Positions 1 to 7,785 of a stretch of 10,919 nt of DNA are shown here, one piece after another (position 1 is the first letter of the stretch; every line of letters begins with the position of its first letter). Both the position numbers and the translations under genes were made by a program. Origin of the DNA: Amoeboradix gromovi (Eukaryota; Sanchytriomycota; Sanchytriomycetes; Sanchytriales; Sanchytriaceae); NCBI GenBank assembly GCA_018985225.1, contig JADGIF010000326.1, forward strand, positions 1 through 10,919. The letters are read 5' to 3'. Under the pieces are notes generated by a model, which saw only the letters and a list, made by a program, of their open reading frames with translations, ran no database searches and was not told where the DNA came from.

Positions 1-175
1 CTGTTAGTTATTTCTTTAGAATTGATTTACCATTTGCGAAAAAGAAGAACATCAAGTATTTAAGCTATTAGAAAAATCTGGAAAAGTCTTGAAATTATAC
101 AAAAATGCATACAAATTCGCGATAAATGATTTATTCAAGAAACAATCGAGCTATATTCGTAAGGAATACAACTAA
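1..175 (+). repeat. Dispersed repeat, copy A (decayed coding relic)
   Basis: This stretch matches 9003-9186 in direct orientation. The best block (47-88 against about 9077-9118) differs at only about 5 of 42 bases by eye; the rest is looser, with small indels. Frame 26-175 reads FTICEKEEHQVFKLLEKSGK and ends at TAA 173; the other copy reads FTISEKEEYRVFKLLEKSGK. Several differences between the copies are silent (GTA/GTG, TTA/TTG, TCT/TCG), so the plus strand was probably once coding. Copy A lacks about 30 bp (residues like DSTYSGLHLF) present in the other copy. I do not recognise the protein family. The repeat may start outside the window. Confidence 0.75.
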
Positions 176-222
176 ATAAGAAACAGTCAAGAACCATAAT
201 ATATTGACGACTTTTTTAAATC

Positions 223-570
223 AACAAATTGAATCTCAATGAAGATGAGGAATTCTATCCAGTTCAAATGTAGGCTGTTTGAGTCTTGAAGAAGCGGGAC
301 ATGTTCTATGAAAAGTAGACTGGGGATGATATAAGGAATGACAAAAAGAAAAGAGACAAAGCACAAGATTGTGTTTCTGGTGTGCAGAAGCTTGTGTTAC
401 AAGAGGCACTGGCTATAAATATGTAATATGCTTATAGATGAGAAGGAAACAAGATACGACAGAAAGTGATCTATTACGCTGAAGCCACGTATAAGCAGTA
501 TTATGAACAAGACGCTAGTGCACGCTCCGTAGAAAAAAATCGATGTTGCTTGCTCTTGATTTCAGCATAA
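223..570 (+). pseudogene. Decayed open frame, unknown family
   Basis: One frame reads protein-like sequence across about 350 bp but is broken by in-frame stops at 271, 280, 316, 424 and 439, so it cannot make a protein as it stands. Readable blocks include VLKKRDMFYEK, KAQDCVSGVQKLVLQEAL and KIRQKVIYYAEATYKQYYEQ. The charged, helix-prone character resembles a coiled-coil or BAR-like helical protein, but that is only an impression. I tested whether 15-25 nt introns could remove the stops. One at 314-334 would keep the frame, but the stops at 424 and 439 cannot be removed the same way. It could be a transposon or host gene relic. Confidence 0.4.
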
Positions 571-817
571 AACTTCTTTGGCTGCCATGGGAACCGTTGC
601 ATGAGTGCATTCGGCAATATTGCAGAAGTCCAAGGATAAGCCGCTGTGATGAAGCTGTGAATTGAGATGCAGTGTGCGCCTTGACATTATTCACGACATA
701 AGCAATCTGTGGGCAATTGTGTGGTGTTATATTTAAGATCTTTGCTTGCTAAGTGTGTCTAGTTTTTGTAGAATGCGTTGCATGTGCTTTTCTTGTTTTA
801 GAATAAAAAGTGATTTA
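571..817. other. Non-genic stretch, nothing recognised
   Basis: Short frames only, with stops in every frame. This is the 3' flank of the minus-strand mL43 gene. I see no RNA gene, repeat or further coding sequence here. Confidence 0.5.
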
Positions 818-1237
818 TTATACGACTCGAGGATCCGTTTCAATAACAGGTAGCTTGCTTTTCTTAATTTTATATGTCTTTCCACTCTGTGCGTTGAGAA
901 GATTAAACATCTGCTTTTGAATATCAGAATGTGCAAAATTTTTCACGCATACCTGCTTTACATCACCATTTGCATAGCGTCCTATCAATAGCGGATGTTT
1001 GCAAGGTCTAGGATTGAGTTTAAAATGCGCGAATGGGTATTCCATTGCAATAGTTTTTAAATTGATCTTTAAAAAATCTTTAAGAGTGGCCGATGACCCA
1101 CCGTGCTCGCAGTACCTTATTTCTAAGACTTGTATTTGAGGAATAAAAGTTCCTAATCCTACATGTGTTTTTGCCTTTGAAGGAGCTCTGTACAGTTGTG
1201 TTTGCTTTAAGACATCAAACGGAAACTTTTTGTTCAT
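818..1237 (-). CDS. Mitochondrial large-subunit ribosomal protein mL43 (L51/S25/CI-B8 fold)
   Basis: The 139-residue product belongs to the mL43 family (human MRPL43, yeast Mrpl51), a protein of the large mitoribosomal subunit with a thioredoxin-like L51/S25/CI-B8 fold. Diagnostic features are FIPQIQVLEIRYCEHGGSSA (residues 31-50), matching the family's Q-x-L-x(5)-GxSS strand and loop, then LNPRPCKHP (74-82), GRYANGDVKQVCVKN (86-100) and a helix ending in NAQSGKTYKIKK (115-126). The ATG at 1237 is used; the frame runs open to 1258, but no ATG lies there. The product ends at DPRVV just where relatives usually continue with a short G-x-W-x-P-F-like tail, so the C-terminus looks clipped by a few residues. 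No intron is needed. It lies head-to-tail with the secreted-protein gene upstream, 117 bp away. Confidence 0.88.
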   Translation of the reverse strand: MNKKFPFDVLKQTQLYRAPSKAKTHVGLGTFIPQIQVLEIRYCEHGGSSATLKDFLKINLKTIAMEYPFAHFKLNPRPCKHPLLIGRYANGDVKQVCVKNFAHSDIQKQMFNLLNAQSGKTYKIKKSKLPVIETDPRVV

Positions 1238-1354
1238 TGTTACACCCCGATATTGCAAAACTCAAGAAACTAGATGAGATACTTGTACTGAAGATCAAAT
1301 TTACTTAGTTTAAAGCAATACCTCTATCTATTAATATGCTGTAATCATTCACAT

Positions 1355-2083
1355 CTATCCTGCGGGTGCTGCGGGAAATCCAGGCATTTGGTTATTATAT
1401 ATTTGCGTGTTACAAGCTGGACATGGAGCTGGGTTCATTTGAGTTCCTGGCGTAAATTGCGGTATGTTCGGACTGCTTTGGATGTTTAATGAGCTCATAG
1501 GATCGGTTGCTGCCCCAGTAATTGCTGGTGCTTGATCAACTGGCGCCCCATTCCATATAGGAACTGTTGGGACTATCGCATTCATTGGTGCTGGTGCTAC
1601 ATCACTTACAGAGGGTGATAGTCCAACGGTGGGAGGTGCACTGATTTTACAGCACTGGAAACTTAGAAGGCGTCCACTACTGGTTGATATGGAATTAACA
1701 GCAGTGCCGATGGGACAAGATACCATCTGGTTGTCTTTACTCAAAGACCACATTATGCACTCGTTATACAGTACTTGGGGCACAATATTAGAATTATCAT
1801 TTCTCTCAAGTCTTGAACATGTTATTCTAAAACTTCCAGTATTTATAGTTTCTACACTTGTTACAAGCGTGTCTTTACTGCAGGTGAGTACACTAGTTGA
1901 ATGTTCGTGCGATGTAGTATATCCAGATAGAGACACTCTTAGTCCTGGTATCTTGGAATTGGTGCAAGCAAGCTTAAATCCTCTGCATTTGTTATCACAC
2001 TGCATACCAGTGAGGACTCTTGGGCTATCTTGAGGACAATTGATTTTGATTGATTCGGCGAAAAAGACTCCAGTCAGAATCAT
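1355..2083 (-). CDS. Cys-rich, probably secreted protein with three repeated motifs
   Basis: The 242-residue product is not from a family I can name. Residues 1-12 are hydrophobic (MILTGVFFAES) and look like a short signal peptide. The same frame continues upstream as LNKIFC back to an in-frame TAG, so a better signal sequence could come from an upstream exon; I could not find a convincing one. Residues 16-145 hold three similar units bounded by Cys: C16-C40, C68-C89 and C123-C144. The last two have identical 21-residue spacing and share a V-x-S-[VI]-x-T-x(2)-G-x-[FL] core. Extra Cys are C29, C33, C109 and C145. Residues 150-242 are rich in Pro, Ala and Asn, with a late CPAC. This suggests a disulfide-bonded extracellular or wall-associated domain on a flexible tail. 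A dermatopontin-like fold is one untested possibility. Confidence 0.7.
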   Translation of the reverse strand: MILTGVFFAESIKINCPQDSPRVLTGMQCDNKCRGFKLACTNSKIPGLRVSLSGYTTSHEHSTSVLTCSKDTLVTSVETINTGSFRITCSRLERNDNSNIVPQVLYNECIMWSLSKDNQMVSCPIGTAVNSISTSSGRLLSFQCCKISAPPTVGLSPSVSDVAPAPMNAIVPTVPIWNGAPVDQAPAITGAATDPMSSLNIQSSPNIPQFTPGTQMNPAPCPACNTQIYNNQMPGFPAAPAG

Positions 2084-2467
2084 ACAGAAAATCTTGTTGA
2101 GCTACTTGAATTTGAATCAGGTTACACATGTGGAACAGACGAATTCACTAACTTGTTACTCAAAAACACAATAGACTTTGCAATACGCTCTATGAATTTG
2201 GAGAAAACTAATGAAACTTTTCAACTTGAGAAATTTAATAAATTTTCAAAAGTGAGAGCCATTCATGGTCATCTTTCTTTAATTTGAACATAGAGATGTA
2301 AATGTTTATGCAAAAAACTGCAAATTAATAGCAGAGTACTCTTGATAATAGACCTAATTTTTCACTACTTCAAATATTTGTTTGACCTAATCGTAAGATA
2401 AAAAATTTGCGAACAAATTCACGATTGTTTATGAATTGTGGAGTGTGTCCCAAAACAAAAAGGGTAA
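2084..2467. promoter_or_regulatory. Divergent intergenic region between secreted-protein and CCDC137-like genes
   Basis: These 384 bp separate two genes transcribed away from each other, so both promoters should lie here. I see no clear TATA or named operator. A small perfect hairpin, AATTTG-CGAA-CAAATT, lies near 2404-2419. An open frame without an early ATG crosses 2054-2287 on the plus strand and is reported as a finding rather than a gene. Confidence 0.4.
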
Positions 2468-2839
2468 ATGAACAGAAAGAAGAAAAATATTAAAACAGTG
2501 GGTTATATCCAAAAGAGAGACCCTGAGAACTACGACAAGGCACCAATAGATGATCAGCATATACCTAGAAAATTAAGAGAAATGTTGGAAATGGATAAAG
2601 AACCATTAAACTGCGTTAAAAAGCACAAAATAAGTTACAAACAAGACTGGCACGAATCCAGCTATGCCAACAAAACCAGGTCATTAACGCAAAAGAAAAA
2701 GGAAAAAAGGAAAGCTTATTTTGATAAAAAGAAGATGAAAAAGACTAAAAGGAGAATCGAAGAAGATGATGGATATCGCAAGGAAATATTCCAATTTGGT
2801 GACACCGTTCATGCTCCCCCAAATCTTCCTAAATTTTAA
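2468..2839 (+). CDS. CCDC137-like small basic nucleolar protein
   Basis: The 123-residue, very Lys-rich product resembles the coiled-coil domain-containing protein 137 family. Two conserved blocks are visible. IPRKLREMLEMDKE (residues 32-45) matches the family's IPxxLREIM helix. EIFQFGDTVHAPPNL (106-120) matches the C-terminal V-x-FGE-V-x-PP-x-L motif. Between them lies a basic, coiled-coil-prone stretch (about 73-100) that would serve as a nuclear or nucleolar signal. Vertebrate CCDC137 is roughly twice as long and localises to nucleoli and the mitotic chromosome periphery; its role in fungi is not known to me. AATAAA follows at the stop codon (about 2836-2843) and could be the polyadenylation signal. 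The chitin synthase ATG comes only 58 bp after the stop, showing dense packing. Confidence 0.78.
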   Translation: MNRKKKNIKTVGYIQKRDPENYDKAPIDDQHIPRKLREMLEMDKEPLNCVKKHKISYKQDWHESSYANKTRSLTQKKKEKRKAYFDKKKMKKTKRRIEEDDGYRKEIFQFGDTVHAPPNLPKF

Positions 2840-2897
2840 TAAACCCAATTTTAATATATTTTTCTGCCTTAATTTATTTTTCAAAGGGGGTATTCCC

Positions 2898-5836
2898 ATG
2901 CAACAGCAACCCAATTTGACTCTGGGTAGAACTAAATCTAAATTCAATCGTGGGGGTAATGCGCGATTAAGACCTATGACTGAGAATCCTCAACAGTCCA
3001 AGCTTGTCGGTCAATCTGAAGAAGACCATGAGAAATCGTTTTTCGCTAAATTAGCTCGTCAATGTACTTGTAGTTTCTGCTGTACTGACAAATGCCTTGT
3101 TGGCGCCATTGACAAAGATACAAAGGAAGTTAAGAAGGTTCAAGACTGGCGTGAGAAGGTAACCATTTGCATCATTTTTGGCTCTATCATGGCATTTGTT
3201 GCATTTTTTACTGTCGGTTTACAAGAAGTGCTGTGTCCTGCTGACTCCAGTAATTTGAACTCTCTACCGGCTGCGAAATTAAGTAACTATAGGTCTGTCT
3301 TTGGTTATGGGTTTTTAGTTAGTCAAAATCAAGATCTCTTTAGTCAGATTGATGGGGGCTCGTCACCTGATGACATCTCTCGTTCTCAATTTTTTAGCCA
3401 TCAATCTCTTGTTGATGCCATTGTTCCAAATGCCTGTGACGGACTATCCTCTGCATCTGCTAGTTTTAATAATAAGTGTGATAAACAATGTTTTGGCTTT
3501 AATTCTTTGAAACCTGTGGGTGCTGCTAAATCAAACAGTCTGCCTGAATCTACTACTGCCTACAATTCTATAGCTGGAAACGGAAAACCTCAATTTGTGC
3601 TGAACGGTAATTTGGTTGATTTTACCGAGTACCTTAAAGGTGATACTGATGCTAATGATCCTGTAGATGCTGCAATAAAAAAATACACTAGCGGTGCCAA
3701 ACAAGGACTAGATGCTACTTTAGAGTTTGACTCTAATCCTGCATTGGCAGCGTACACTCGATGCTTGTCAGTTCGATTTCGAGTTCAGGCCATTCAAAAA
3801 GAGGGTCCCGGTTGTTTTATAGCTCAACTGATTAACATTGTTGCTTTAATTAGTATTCTTGGTATTATATTCTCTAGATTCTTTATGGCCATATATTTCA
3901 GTTGTTTTATGGAACCTCGCCTAATTGCAAAGAACGACACAACTACACCACCTATTGTTGTTCTTGTGACCTGCTACAACGAAGAAACTGAAGGACTCAA
4001 GGGGACCTTTGAATCGCTTGCAAATACCACGTATGACCCGAGTAGGAAATTGCTCTTTGTTGTTGTTGATGGTATCAATATAAAAGGAAAGTCAGCTCCT
4101 GCCCCTACATCTCAACTGTGTATTGACTTGATCAAAGTAGATGAAAAGTTTAAAGACCCATTGCCAATGGACTACTTTAGTATCGAGAGCGGTGAGAAAC
4201 AGCACAATAGGGCTCAGATTTACATTGGTCATTACCATAGCGATCAGGGTAGCGTAATGCCTGTAGTTGTTTGTGTCAAGTGCGGTACCGAAAAAGAAGC
4301 CTGGGAGATTCAAAAAGATAACACTAAGAAACCCAATGCAAGAGCTGGTAACCGCGGTAAAAGAGATAGCCAAATTATTCTGATGAAGTTTTGGAGCCAC
4401 TGCTTCTATGACGACAGAATGCCACCACTGGAAATTGACATGTACAATAAGATTCATTATCTAACTGGTATATTCGCAGAGGAGTTTGAGTACAATTTGA
4501 TGGTTGATGCTGATACTGTAGTTGAGAGTGATTCACTTGATAAACTAATTGGTGCCATGAAGAATGATGCACTAATAATGGGAATGTGTGGGGAAACTAG
4601 GATTGTAAATAAATCCGCGTCCTGGGTCACCAAGATCCAGGTGTTTGAGTACTACATCTCTCACCATATGGCAAAGTCGTTCGAGTCAGCATTTGGTGGT
4701 GTGACCTGTTTACCTGGCTGCTTCTGTCTGTATCGTATCAAAGCTCCAAAAATAAACGGCGATAAACTATCGTGGATCCCTATTCTAGCTCATCGCGATA
4801 TTAGTGAGCAGTATAGTAAAACAGATGTTCATACTTTGCATGAAAGAAATTTACTACTCCTAGGTGAAGATAGATTTTTGACAACTTTGATGTTGCGCAA
4901 CTTTCCAAAGAGAAGACAGATATTTGTGCCTAGCGCTAGGTGTTATACTGAGGCACCAACTACCTTCAATGTACTTATTGATCAACGCCGAAGATGGATT
5001 AACTCAACTCTTCATAACTTATTCGAACTTATCTTTGTTAATCAACTATGTGGTGTTATGTGTTGCAGTATGCAATTTGTAGTAGCATTAGAAGTTTTTG
5101 GTACAATCTCGTTACCTATGGCTATTATATTGACATATGTACTGATTATTAAATACATTGTCGAGATATTCACAAAACCACCTCAGCCCATCACTTACTA
5201 TTACCCTCTGATTATGTTTCTGATCGTCTTGTTTTTACCTGGAGTTTTAGTAATGATTACTCGCAGAGAAGTTGAGTATCTATTTTGGATGATGTATTAT
5301 CTGACCATTGGATTGCCGATATGGAATTTTGTATTGCCTTTGTATGCTTATGTAATCATAAACTAACTTAGTGGAAGATGGACGAATTTAGTTGGGGTAA
5401 AACTAGAGTTGTGGAAGGCAGCCAAGGAGAACACGGTGCAGCTAGTGTGATCAAATTTGATCCTAGAAGTATAACATGCAAGAGAATTAGGGACTGGAAC
5501 GAGAATGGGTACTACGATGAGTTTGTGAACAAAAGAAGAGGCATGGGAGGAAGTAGTGTAAGTACAACTCTGGAGCAGCCATATGATCAACACTATGATG
5601 AATATCAGCAGCAGTATCCTCAGTATCCCCAATATCCACCCCAACAGCAATATGCGCCATACCAGCAGCAATATTACGATGAAAGTTCAGGGAGTGGTGT
5701 ATATCCTCCACAACAGTATCCACAGCAGCCATATCAAGGTTATGAAGATTATAGACAAACAAGCCCAACCCAAGCACAAATGCCGAATCCACAGTTCTAC
5801 GATTTAAACAACAACAAGAGAAATGCAAGAAAGTAG
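2898..5836 (+). CDS. Chitin synthase, division 2 class IV-like; join(2898..5351,5372..5836)
   Basis: This membrane glycosyltransferase (family GT2) polymerises UDP-GlcNAc into chitin at the cell surface. The spliced product is 972 residues. QDWREKVTI (82-90) precedes the first transmembrane helix (about 88-112), typical of class IV enzymes such as yeast Chs3. A Cys-containing loop follows, where relatives carry a cytochrome-b5-like domain, then a second helix near 303-330. The catalytic region shows VVVDG (about 388), GNRGKRDSQ (about 484), DAD 537-539, GGVTCLPGC, GEDR 656-659 and QRRRW 696-700, followed by several C-terminal helices. There is no myosin motor, which argues against class V. 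A 20-nt intron must be removed to reach DEFSWGKTR, the conserved cytoplasmic motif after the last helix. The tail is rich in Gln, Tyr and Pro. ATG 2898 is preferred; the frame is open to 2766, but that part overlaps the CCDC137-like gene. Confidence 0.96.
5352..5371 (+). other. 20-nt spliceosomal intron in the chitin synthase gene
   Basis: The sequence begins GTAATC and ends CTAACTTAG. It is phase 0, between codons for Y818 and W819. Read through, it puts TAA in frame after VIIN and ends the protein right after the last membrane helix. Removed, it joins LPLYAY to WKMDEFSWGKTR, which is how class IV chitin synthases continue (…FW-x-x-DDFSWG-x-TR). The branch-point-like CTAAC lies only four bases before the splice site. 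Confidence 0.9.
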
Positions 5837-6081
5837 TAGCAATAAATGTCATTTATCAAATAGCTATAAGCAATTGTCAGATTACTGATGGGACACCATC
5901 TATAATAGCGAGGGTAACTCAAAATTTCTTGAAATTGCAAGATGATAGTTTTCTGAATGTCTGAAATAAGATCTACCTAAAAATCCAAGTTTCAAGTTTG
6001 TGTGACCATTATTGTGTGCCGTCTTTAAGATAGTATTGCCATCCTAATGTAATAACTAGATTACACAACTAGCCAAGTGAC
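5837..6081. other. 3' flank of chitin synthase and edge of the transposon region
   Basis: No gene is seen. The stretch includes a 30-bp motif copy at 5890-5919 (listed separately). What follows may be decayed upstream sequence of the DUF7869 transposase. Confidence 0.4.
5890..5919 (+). repeat. 30-bp dispersed motif, copy a (plus)
   Basis: Starts GGGACACC and ends GGTAACT. Ungapped comparison with the copy at 10843 gives 23 of 30 matches. It points toward the transposase relic and is opposed by copy d at 7429-7458. Confidence 0.55.
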
Positions 6082-6495
6082 TTGTATTTTCTTTCTTTAT
6101 TAAACGTCAATTTGTTTCGAATACACAACGAGAAACACCATCGTCAGATGAATTCTATTTATCGAGAAGATCAAGGTAGAAACGCAAGTAATAATGTAGC
6201 AACCTTGTTATTAGATTTCATCTATTGTTTACCAAAAGCACAACGAATGAATTTGATATTACATGCAGACAATTGTGTTTGACAAAACAATAATAATACT
6301 GTTATTAAACTACTCAGTTGGATGTGTCTATTGGGAAAGTGTAATACCACTGAGTTTAAGTTTATGATGAAAGGACATACGAAGTTCAGTCCATACGGTT
6401 GCTTTGGTCATATCAAAAGAAATTTGCAAGAGAAAATGTATTTAATTTGGATCAAGTCAAATCAGTTATTAAAACGTCTTCTGTGACAAACAGTG

Positions 6496-6525
6496 GGGAC
6501 ATCAAATATAAAAACTAGACTAACT
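6496..6525 (+). repeat. 30-bp dispersed motif, copy b (plus)
   Basis: Matches the copy at 10843-10872 at 29 of 30 positions (one C/T difference). Its left edge lies where the transposase reading breaks off. Confidence 0.85.
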
Positions 6526-6673
6526 TTCTGAAATAGTTTGAATCATTATTTCAAGTGTGTATTAACCGATAGTGAATTAAATTAATCAGGTTGGTTACGC
6601 CTTTTACTTAGACACTAAAAGACCTTCACTATTTGAAAGAGAGGAATGACATTAATGAAAGAAGAAGGGCTTT

Positions 6674-6750
6674 TATTAATAATAGTATTTCCTCCTCATG
6701 GAGCACCTCCTTTGAAGACGACTTGGTCTAGTTTTTATGTTTGGTGTTCC
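6674..6750 (-). repeat. 30-bp dispersed motif, copy c (minus), with 77-bp extended homology
   Basis: On the minus strand this aligns without gaps to 10843-10919, with 64 of 77 bases matching by hand count. The shared block runs from GGAACACCAAACATAAAAAC through GGTGCTCCAT to the ATTAAT region. The plus strand has an uninterrupted short frame (GAPPLKTTWSSFYVWC) whose counterpart in the other copy carries one TAG, so an ancestral coding origin is possible. Confidence 0.8.
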
Positions 6751-7071
6751 AAATGCAAGACATATCCAAGTAATCGCTTCAAGGACTTTTGATCAAAATT
6801 AAATCTTGTCTTTACGGATGTTTCTGGTATCGCAAAGTACTACGTGTTTGCGTTCAAGGCTGAATGTCCTGGTGTCGTTTTTTGCAAGAAATTGATGATC
6901 CCCGTATTTGTGGAATTTAATACGCTCGTTGAAGATGATCTAAATCAAAACGACTACTTGTTTGTACCAGAGGCATTACTCCCAACTGTACTGACTGAAA
7001 GAAAGAAACGTGACATCAGCTGTGCATTACGATATATTCCAGAAGAATTCCATACGTTTTATGGCGATTGA

Positions 7072-7428
7072 TATTGAACATTCTTTATTTTCTTCAACTT
7101 ACATTATGTCTAATTTCCTCATTAAATTACATATATTATTATTCAATACAATCTTGAATATATCTTGCATTGATAAATATATTTTCTTGATAAAAAATAT
7201 AAATTTAGGATATCAGCGTCAAACAATTCCTCTACAGGTTATCCGTGGTGTTAAATAAGATACTACCACATTGTTAGAAATAGAATTATCAAATGATAAA
7301 TGTGCAAGTGATGAATTTATTAATTGGATTCTAAAGTTGTTCCTAGTTTGGTTCAGTATAGTTGTCTAGTTTACATTCAGTTTTCAGTAAAAACATCAAA
7401 TCAAATTTATTCGAAATGAATTGTGGAT
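7072..7428. other. AT-rich decayed stretch downstream of the transposase relic
   Basis: No intact gene is seen. Short frames such as DTTTLLEIELSNDKCASDEF (about 7259-7318) read like protein but are isolated by stops. The stretch lies inside the proposed element and may be the rest of its body. Confidence 0.4.
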
Positions 7429-7458
7429 AGTTACTCCATTTTTTATATTTGGTGTCCC
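7429..7458 (-). repeat. 30-bp dispersed motif, copy d (minus)
   Basis: On the minus strand it begins GGGACACCAAATATAAAA and matches the copy at 10843 at 27 of 30 positions without gaps. It is the proposed right end of the DUF7869 element. Confidence 0.8.
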
Positions 7459-7637
7459 AGATATTGAAATTAAATTTAAAAGTCGGAATTGCTCCGTAAA
7501 CCCAAATGTGAATTTCTTAAATAAATCATAGTTCTCTTCAATTTTATTGGCGTATTTTATAAAGCATTTAGTGATACGAATAAGACCATTTAAAAGATTT
7601 TAGCGACCTGTCCTTGGAACGCAACTGTTGATGAAGA

Positions 7638-7769
7638 ATGAAAAGCTATCCAATTTCGTTAGAGTTGCCACAATCCAAAAAGAAGATTCAAGGAAGATGG
7701 TTCAAATGTAATGCGTGTGGTCACGAAGATCCTAGAGATATTAATCCAGGTATTGTTTTATTAATGTAG
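7638..7769 (+). other. Small open frame with a half zinc ribbon, weakly eIF5-like
   Basis: This 43-codon frame encodes SKKKIQGRWFKCNACGHEDP followed by RDINPG. A single CxxC preceded by basic residues and followed by P-x-D resembles the second half of the eIF5/eIF2-beta zinc ribbon (KK-x-I-x(4)-C-K-A-C-G-x(2)-x-P-x-D). The first CxxC expected upstream is missing, as is the rest of eIF5. It could be a pseudogene scrap, a chance frame or part of a small unknown gene. The last 20 bases look like an intron (see findings). It ends 16 bp before the ATG of the membrane protein gene. Confidence 0.3.
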
Positions 7770-7785
7770 GGAAAAATATGCTTAA

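Larger units (their letters stand above)
6496..6750. mobile_element. 255-bp MITE-like insertion nested in the transposase relic
   Basis: Copies b (plus, 6496-6525) and c (minus, 6721-6750) of the 30-bp motif are inverted to each other and bound 255 bp with no intact gene. The DUF7869 reading stops at the left edge and resumes about 40 bp past the right edge. Size, inverted ends and lack of a gene fit a miniature inverted-repeat transposable element, perhaps mobilised by a DUF7869-type transposase. Flanking bases (AAACAGTG and AAATGCAA) do not form a clean target-site duplication. Confidence 0.55.
6082..7071 (+). pseudogene. Broken DUF7869-type transposase
   Basis: The product resembles the DUF7869 family, transposase-like proteins abundant in fungi and some animals. 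The frame from 6082 gives NLILHADNCV, then TGA at 6280 where relatives have Gly, then QNNNNTVIKLLSWMCLLGK, FKFMMKGHTKFSPYGCFGHIKR and a stop at 6484. The family signature is HADNC-V-GQNKNN…GHTKFxPDxxFGxIKR. A one-base frame change near 6430 continues it as ENVFNLDQVKSVIKTSSVTN. The C-terminal part resumes at 6793-7071 (ISKY-like GIAKYYVFAFKAECPGVVFCKK…LLPTVLTERKKRDI), again as in the family. About 300 bp separate the two parts where relatives need only some 80 bp, consistent with the inserted element at 6496-6750. It has at least two stops, one frameshift and one insertion, so it is inactive. The N-terminus was not found. Confidence 0.75.
5890..7458. mobile_element. Putative DUF7869-type DNA transposon relic with inverted ends
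   Basis: Copy a (5890-5919, plus) and copy d (7429-7458, minus) of the 30-bp motif face each other across about 1.57 kb that contains the broken DUF7869-type transposase gene. That is the layout expected of terminal inverted repeats around an autonomous element. The ends are only moderately similar to each other, and I find no convincing target-site duplication (…TTACTGAT on the left, AGATATTG on the right), so the exact boundaries are tentative. Confidence 0.45.

Noticed and set aside
223-570. C-to-T mutation signature from the stops in the decayed frame
   Set aside because: Every stop codon is one C-to-T step from a Gln or Arg codon, so the pattern carries no information without the parent sequence.
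1238-1258. mL43 start upstream of 1237
   Set aside because: The frame is open there, but the codon at 1258 is TTG, not ATG.
1629-2033. Plus-strand open frame opposite the Cys-rich gene
   Set aside because: Antisense shadow; the minus strand has the regular Cys repeat pattern.
2084-2180. Upstream exon supplying the signal peptide of the Cys-rich protein
   Set aside because: A possible acceptor (…CAAGTAG) precedes LNKIFC, but I found no in-frame ATG exon with a matching donor; the 13-nt alternative is too short.
2766-2897. Chitin synthase start at ATG 2766
   Set aside because: The extra 44 residues overlap the CCDC137-like coding region and look like AT-rich leader; ATG 2898 begins a normal hydrophilic N-terminus.
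4092-4572. Minus-strand open frames inside chitin synthase
   Set aside because: Shadows of a strongly conserved catalytic domain.
5378-5836. Separate gene downstream of chitin synthase
   Set aside because: Its first residues (WKMDEFSWGKTR with the preceding codons) are the conserved chitin synthase continuation; it is exon 2.
5363-5852. Minus-strand and alternate-frame open frames over the Gln/Tyr/Pro-rich tail
   Set aside because: Low-complexity repeats keep several frames open; only the frame continuing chitin synthase is meaningful.
6188-6199. GTAATAATGTAG as a 12-nt intron
   Set aside because: Shorter than any known spliceosomal intron, and removal breaks no stop in the transposase relic.
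6280-6282. TGA read as an amino acid
   Set aside because: It lies in a gene already broken by a frameshift and an insertion; intact genes here use TGG for Trp and give no sign of recoding.
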